Made by a program: the position numbers and the translations under genes
NCBI RefSeq assembly: GCF_020509005.1
Contig: NC_063012.1
Span: forward strand, 2,790,001-2,854,000
Origin: Fulvia fulva
Lineage: Eukaryota; Ascomycota; Dothideomycetes; Mycosphaerellales; Mycosphaerellaceae
Direction of reading: 5' to 3'
DNA: 64,000 bases
Part shown: positions 58,650 through 64,000 of the stretch, piece by piece
Layout of the letters: each line of letters opens with the position of its first letter
How positions within the stretch are numbered: position 1 is the first letter of the stretch
The notes under the pieces: model-generated
What the model saw: the letters and a program-made list of their open reading frames with translations, nothing else
Databases searched by the model: none
What the model was told of the DNA's origin: nothing

Positions 58650-61600
58650 CTGAGTTCCTACGAAGCCGTAGTAGTTCCACATATCGAGGATGTTCAGCTT
58701 CAGTACTAGGCCTAGGCCTGATGTCATGGTCGATACACTATTGGTAAGCCCCGTCGAAGAGCTCAGATTCGAAGAGCCTGCCGATGTTGACTTCTGGGCC
58801 GTCTGCGCGGGCGTGGTATTCTTCGATTGCTTAACGATTGAAGATGATATGTTAGATAGGTTCCTATAAGGTATCCTACTTAGGGCAACCTTGCCATTCG
58901 ACTTCATACTTGATCGGCGGTAGTCCTTCAACGTCGTTGGGCTCTACGCGGATTCCCCGGATCTTGCGGACGGCATAGTCGTCAGAAGGTAGGTTAATAG
59001 GCTCGTCGACTTCTACTTCATCGGGAGGACCTAGTATGTCTTGGTTTTGGTTCGGGAATAGGTCCTTAGCCGACGGCCGAAGGCGTACGGGATAGAAGAC
59101 GTCGTGGATCTTTATGTTCGTAGGAAGAGCTAGACGGTAGGCGTGTGAACTGATACGCTCGGTGATCTCAAAAGGACCTAGGTTCTTCCAGTTCAGCTTC
59201 TTAGAGGGGCGGTCTGTCTTGATGTTCTTAGAGTTGAGGTAGACCATATCGCCTACTTAGTAGTCGGGAGCTGGCTAGCGACGACGATTGGCTTGATCCT
59301 CGTAGATTGCTTGTGCGTACACCATCTCGTCGTGAACTTCTTCATAGATCTGTAAGAGTATAGTAGCGAACTCGTCTACTGCTTGCTCGTTTGCGTCTTC
59401 GGTAGGCGGGAGAGGTTCTTCTAGTTCCATGCCTATACGAGGGTGGTAACCTCTCGTAGTATAGAAGGGAGAGTAGCCAGTAGTCTCCGAGTCCTAGTTA
59501 CGAGTAGCGAACTCCACCGCAGGGATATGCTGAGGCCAATCCTTCTAGTGGTAGTCGACGAAGTAACGAAGGACCTACTCGAGGATAGCGTTCGTAATTT
59601 CGGTCTGGCCGTCGATCTGTGGCTAAAAACTGGTCGAGAGGTTATGCTTGATGCCTAGGATAGCACACAGACGCTTCCAGAAGTGCGAGATGAACTGGGT
59701 GCCTCTGTCAGAGGTGATGCTATCCGGGAGGCCTTGAAAGCGCCAGACGAATTCGTAGAACAAGCGAGTAGTCTCCTTTACGGTTATGCTCTAGCACGGG
59801 ATCATGTACCGGTCCTTAGAGTGACGGTCCACGATCACTAGAAGGGCCTTTGCTTTCACGCCGCTGAAGGTCTTACCGTAAGGAAGATCGGTGATAAAGT
59901 CTATAGTAATGTGCTTCTACGGACGATCAGGAGCCGGGAGAGGGTGCAAGAGACCGTAGGGACGGTAGCGGTTAGCTTTAGCTCTTCGGCAAGTAGCGCA
60001 GTTCAGCACGTAGCGGCGGACGTCCTTCTAGGAATGCGGCCACTAGTAATACCTAGCGAGGAGCTTGTGGGTCTTAGCTACGCCTAGGTGACCCCCAGAG
60101 GCGGAGTCGTGGATGATTTGAAGAATCTTAGCTCGGATATTAGAGCCTTCGGGCTGCGGTACGTAAAGCTTCTTACGGAAGTAGACGACACCTCCCTAGA
60201 GCTCGTACTCGGACAGCGAGAAGCCCGGGAATGTCCTCGCGCCAGATTCAAGGGCCTGAACTAACTCTTAGGCGTCTATGTCGGCATCGTACGCTGTTCG
60301 TACTCGTGCTATGATGCCTTCGGGCTGCTCCTTATTATCAAACCCCTCAAAGTCTGATTCGGATAAGCCGTCGGTCGTTACTAAGCCCTCTTTATCGTCG
60401 TTCAAGTCCTTAGCGTCCGAGGCGTATTCTTCAGGCTCGGATTCATCGTCACTCTCGTCAAGGTAGGCAGGAGCGAGCACGAGAGTAGCAAAGGAAGCGG
60501 CGAGCGTAGGCTGGCCGTTCGATAGGTACTCTCGAAGCTCGGAAGAGAGGTTGTGCTCTTTGATGACTTGTTGCCCTACGATTTGCCGGCCCCCTCTTCG
60601 ATCAACTAGAGAGTCACTAGGGCGGCGGGTAAGGGCGTCGGCTATCGAGTTGGCCTTGCCGGGCGTGTACGAGATCACGAAGTTGAACCGGGAGAGGAAC
60701 TCGCTCTAGCGGGCCTGGCGACGATTAAGCAGCTTGCTCTTCATAAAGTAGACGAGGTTCTTATGGTCGGAGCTTACTTGGACGGGCATAGCAGAGCCTT
60801 CGAGCTCGGGGCGCCACTCTTCGAAAGCTTTGACGATAGCGAGAAGCTCCTTGTCGTAGATCTCGTAGTTATACTCCGTGGCGGTCATCTTCTTAGAGAG
60901 GAAGGCGATAGGTAACCAGGGGGATTCAGGCGAGCGGCGTTGTAGCAGGACACCGCCCACTACGCCGTCGGATACGTCGGTCTCTACACGGGTCTCCAGT
61001 TCGAAATCGAAGTGCCGTAGAAGCGGGTTCTTAACAAACTTCGCTTTGAGCAAGTCAAAAGCCTCCTGGCATTCGGCGGTCCAGGCGAACTTCTCACCCT
61101 TACGCGTGAGCTTCGTCAAAGGGCGTACCACGCCCGAAAATGCGTAGATGAAGCGGCGGTAGAAGTTGGTAAAGCCTAGGAAACCCTAGACCTCTTTAAC
61201 GTTCGTAGGAGCATCCCATTCGACGATAGCGTCGATCTTCTCTTGGTCTATCTTAATGCCGTCTACGGTAATGATCAAACTAAGGAACTTGACTTCGGTC
61301 TTCTCAAACTCGCACTTGTCGATGTCGAGCTACAAGCCGGCGTCTACGAGCTTCTAAAGGACCTTACAGACGTGCTCGCGGTGCTCCTCCTTAGTCTCGC
61401 TATAGACTAGGATGTCGTCGATGTAGGCAGTACAGAACTGATCGAGGAACTCCTAAAGGATGTCGTTAATGAAGTTCTAGAAGGTACTAGGCCCGTTACA
61501 AACGCCGAAGGGCATAACGAGCGACTCGAACAGCCCGTAGCGAGTACGGAAGGCTATGAGATACTCGTGTCCTTCTGCCATTCGTAACTTGTTGAACGCA

Positions 61601-62640
61601 GCGATAACATCGAGCTTAGTGAAGTACTTGGCCTTAGAGAGGCGCTCGAGCGTCTCCTAAATCAACGGTATTAGGTAGCGGTTCTTCTTTGTAATAGCGT
61701 TCAAGCCTCGGTAGTCTACGTAGAAGCGTAGACTACCGCCGGGCTTCTTGACGAACATAACGGGACTGCTAGCGCTAGAACGGCTCGCTCGAATGAACCC
61801 CTTCTTTAGGTTCTCTTCGAGGTATCTCTTGAGGACGATAAGCTCTTCTCGGGACATAGAATATAACGGTCCGAACGGTGTCTCTGCACCTTCTTCTAGC
61901 TCAATCTTGTAGTCGTGAGGGCGATGAGGAGGTAGCTCGTCTGCGGCTTTAGTATCGAATACGTAGAGGATGTGGTGTGCCTAAGGAGGGACCTTCGTAG
62001 TAGGGTCGGTAGGTGTACGCTTCTTGTCGAGCTTCTCGAGGGCGATGTCGATATCGCGGAGAGAGGCGGCGAAGACTTGAGCTTTGGGCTGCTTAGTAGC
62101 AGTAGTGAAGGCAGCGGCGTTCACCTAGAAGATCTTGGTATACTCAGGACCGCGCTGAGGCGGCGGAGAAGGCGGAGGTGCCGGAGGAACTTCTAGAGGG
62201 AAGCTGACAGTAAGGGAAGTCTAGTCGATAATAGGTCGGTGTCGTCTGAACTAGGGGAGGCCGAGGATAAACTTCTGATACGGTAGGGACGTAAGGAAGC
62301 TAGTGATCGACATACGCTTGCCTCCGAGGGTGATTGACGTGTGTATAACATAAGTAATCTTACTAGTGGTAGTCTCCGTGCCGTCAAAGAGTTCAAGGGT
62401 GCGAGGGTACTTCAGTTCCTAGGGTTCGAGGTTGAGAGAGGTCGCGAGTTTATAGTCTATAAAAGACTCGCCTAGTGCGCCAGTGTCCATGAGAGTGAGA
62501 TTGGAAGAAGAGAGTTTCTTTGAGCCGATATTTACATTCGTGACGAACGGTTTGTAAGCGTGGTCCTTGCCCGTCTCGTCGTACAGGTCTAGCTGTGCTA
62601 TATTGATCCTCAACTTCTTTCCTCTCTTCACTTTCGGTAA
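58650..62640 (-). pseudogene. B' pol: protease, RT, RNase H, integrase, chromodomain
   Basis: Minus-strand order: protease LMDTGA (62476-62490); RT with [40 protein letters not shown] and the catalytic [11 protein letters not shown] (YIDD at 61414-61425); RNase H with [35 protein letters not shown]; an acidic linker; integrase with the HHCC zinc region (HLGVAKTHKLLARYYWPHS, CATCRRAK) and core (HITIDFITDLP, DSITSDRGTQFISHF, DGQTEITNAILE); a chromodomain (IKYEVEWQGCPK near 58880). About 20 in-frame stops, nearly all TAG/TAA where Gln or Trp is expected. Open runs include 60706-61131, 60268-60678 and 58876-59247. Confidence 0.93.
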
Positions 62641-63860
62641 ACGTTGTTCTTGGTCTTTATCGCGTCGATAAGGAAGACCTAGGCTTTTTCCTGCTCAGCG
62701 GGAGCAGTAGGAGTAGGCTCGATAGCGCCGATAGCGCCGCGAACCGGGTTGCGGGCGTTACGGGTAGCGAGCTGCGGACAGTTGGCTACGATGTGGCCTG
62801 GACCGCCGTAGTAGGTGTAGAGTCCGGCCTGGCGACGGCGAAGCTTCTCTTCGGGAGTGAGCTTACCGTTGACGAGGCCCTAGACTCGAGGGACGGCGGC
62901 ACTAGCGCTGAGATCCATAGCGTCACCTATAGAGACGGGAGGGAGAGCCGTAGGAGCGGCGGCGCCTAGTGGAGCAGCGAAGTGGCTTCCGGGACCACGA
63001 GTCTAACGACCTTAAGAACGGGAAGCGAGGAGAGAGGCGGTGTGTTTCATGTTGGAGTCGAGGCGCTGGCAGGTCTCGACGAGCTCACGGAAGCTTATAG
63101 CACCGACGTCCTTGTCCTCGAGGGCTCGAAGAAGCTCTGCTGACAAACTACGGCGGAGAGTGCTCTTCTTGGTCTCTTCGTTATAGCCGGTGAACCCGAT
63201 GTCGCGGTTGAAGGCCGCGAGGTACTCGGCGAAGCTCTTGTTCTTCTAGAGGAGGTTGTAGATGGCGTTCTAGGCGGTGGCTCTACGGTCTGGATCACTA
63301 AAGGCAGCACGGAGGTCCTGTATCAAGGTGAGGACGTCCGGGCAGCCGATAGTCTGCGTAGCGTTATCGATATAGTGTTGTACCTAAGCCGCGGCGTCTC
63401 CCCGAAGGAGGGAGAAGACGTACGTGACTTTGTCCTTCTCTTGCGGAAAGTGGTCGGCATTAGCCAACAGCTTGATGGTGAGCTGTGTCTCAAATGCCTC
63501 AAACTTGCTCTTGTTGCCGTCGAACTCGTCTAGGTCGTTGACCTTCTTAGAGAAGTGCTAGCGGCGGTTGTCGTCAGCGTGCGGGGCGAGGTTCTAGAAG
63601 GTGTTCACAATACCTTGAAGGTATGTTGCTTGGTTGTTTGCTTGCTCGACCTGCTGGGCGGTCTCGCGGAAAGAGGAGACGGTGCGGTTGATAAGAGCGT
63701 AGGCGGTGTCGGGGTTAGCGTTTGCCTAGGCACCGAAGGCAGCGGCGTTCGAGAAGGGGATGTCAGTCTACTCACTAAAGTGGAATGGAGTGTCTTAGTT
63801 GTCGAGGTTGACACCTCTATCGGTGGCGTGGTCACCTATGAGGATGACTCGAGTGGTTGA
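62640..63860 (-). pseudogene. B' gag
   Basis: The minus-strand translation shows the gag core (FDGNKSKFEAFETQLTIKL, FSLLRGDAAA, KSFAEYLAAFNRDIGFTGY, LVETCQRLDSN) and a C-terminal zinc knuckle read as YTYYGGPGHIVANC (about 62774-62822). The two first ligands are Tyr instead of Cys, the TGC/TGT to TAC/TAT change expected from RIP. A few stops at Gln/Trp. The 76-codon open run on the same strand at 63605-63835 is in another frame. Confidence 0.82.
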
Positions 63861-63881
63861 CGGTTTGTTGGTCTTTTGTGA

Positions 63882-64000
63882 TGTTAGGGCGAGAGCCTGG
63901 CCTGTGAGATGCAAGGGTGAAAGCGAGAATGCAGGTGCGAAGTGCAGATGCAAAAGGGTATAGTATGATTACTACACAAAACAAAAGACGAAGGAAGCAA
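63882..64000 (-). repeat. B' 5' LTR, partial
   Basis: First 119 bases (TGTTAGGGCG..) of the expected 520; the rest lies beyond the window. Confidence 0.93.

Larger units (their letters stand above)
10546..64000. other. RIP-mutated nested transposon island
   Basis: From here to the window end almost all DNA belongs to transposons. In most of it CpA and TpG are rare, TpA is very frequent and CpG is kept. Conceptual translations give recognisable retrotransposon proteins interrupted by TAG/TAA where Gln or Trp is expected. The Copia element (31821-37435) and a LINE fragment (48258-49832) keep near-normal composition. No host gene was found. Confidence 0.92.
58111..64000 (-). mobile_element. Ty3/Gypsy chromovirus element B' (second copy of B, less RIP-mutated, runs off the window)
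   Basis: 3' LTR 58111-58630, internal part 58631-63881 (5251 bp, same length as in B), and the first 119 bases of the 5' LTR at 63882-64000. At most sites where B and B' differ, B carries TpA and B' carries CpA or TpG. Inserted in RT of element F. Confidence 0.95.

Noticed and set aside
60278..63860. Plus-strand open frames across B' (60278-60466, 60878-61147, 61972-62196, 63555-63860)
   Set aside because: Antisense shadows of gag-pol; the minus strand carries the recognisable proteins.
63861..63881. tRNA primer binding site of element B' next to its 5' LTR
   Set aside because: No TGG-type sequence follows the LTR; I cannot name a priming tRNA or decide for self-priming.
10546..64000. Subtelomere or centromere
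   Set aside because: No telomere repeat or satellite array was seen; nested RIP-mutated elements also occur in chromosome arms.
1..64000. tRNA, rRNA or CRISPR features
   Set aside because: None recognised; the genes with introns are eukaryotic and the tandem repeats seen are short microsatellite-like arrays.

Overview
The window is nuclear DNA of a filamentous ascomycete (Pezizomycotina; a Dothideomycete is my guess). Reasons: genes with short GT..AG introns of 44-88 bp, a PacC-type regulator, and a large retrotransposon block carrying the signature of repeat-induced point mutation (RIP: CpA to TpA on either strand). The window splits into two compartments with a sharp border near 10.54 kb.

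1-10.3 kb is an ordinary gene block. In order: the C-terminal part of PacC (+), a manganese superoxide dismutase (+, 3 exons), an ALKBH6-type 2-oxoglutarate dioxygenase (-), a PIN4-type parvulin (+, 2 exons, divergent from ALKBH6), a BLOC-1 subunit of CNL1 type (+, 2 exons) just downstream of a (ACAGGC)10 array, and a DUF2235 alpha/beta hydrolase with a possible signal peptide (+, 5 exons) beside the repeat border. They are independent housekeeping or regulatory genes, not a cluster.

10.5-64 kb holds no host gene that I can see. It is a nest of transposons, most of them heavily RIP-mutated. CpA and TpG are strongly depleted, CpG is kept, and reading frames are broken mainly where Gln (CAA/CAG) and Trp (TGG) codons are expected. 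The outer frame is a Fot1/pogo-like DNA transposon with 64-bp TIRs (10698-10761 and 52906-52969), whose two transposase parts are separated by about 40.7 kb of other elements. Inside it, left to right: Ty3/Gypsy element D1 (-) starts with its 3' LTR at 11145. It is interrupted by Gypsy element A (+, 11953-25465), which is itself interrupted by Gypsy element B (-, 16489-22779). D1 is then interrupted by a Tad1/I-like LINE (25.79-30.68 kb) and by a nearly intact Ty1/Copia element (31821-37435). D1 ends in an LTR at 40588-40792 that also serves as the 3' LTR of a second D copy (D2). D2 is followed by a chimeric retrosequence (a 1.07-kb unknown segment fused to a 5'-truncated LINE), a truncated reverse copy of element A (A2), and a second chimera of the same kind in the other orientation, which carries a young 5'-truncated LINE insertion with a 16-bp target duplication. 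Right of the Fot1 element lie another decayed Gypsy element (F, +) and a second, less mutated copy of element B (B', 58111 to the window end).

The most interesting signals are the two chimeras. The same roughly 1.05-1.07-kb segment is joined to two different internal points of a LINE, an arrangement that recalls the MINE (WEIRD plus MGL) chimeras of Magnaporthe. Next is the Fot1 element split by the nest. Third is the gap-free B/B' pair and the Copia LTR pair (8 of 8 differences RIP-type), which record the mutation process directly. All coordinates and comparisons were made by eye; no database search or alignment program was used.
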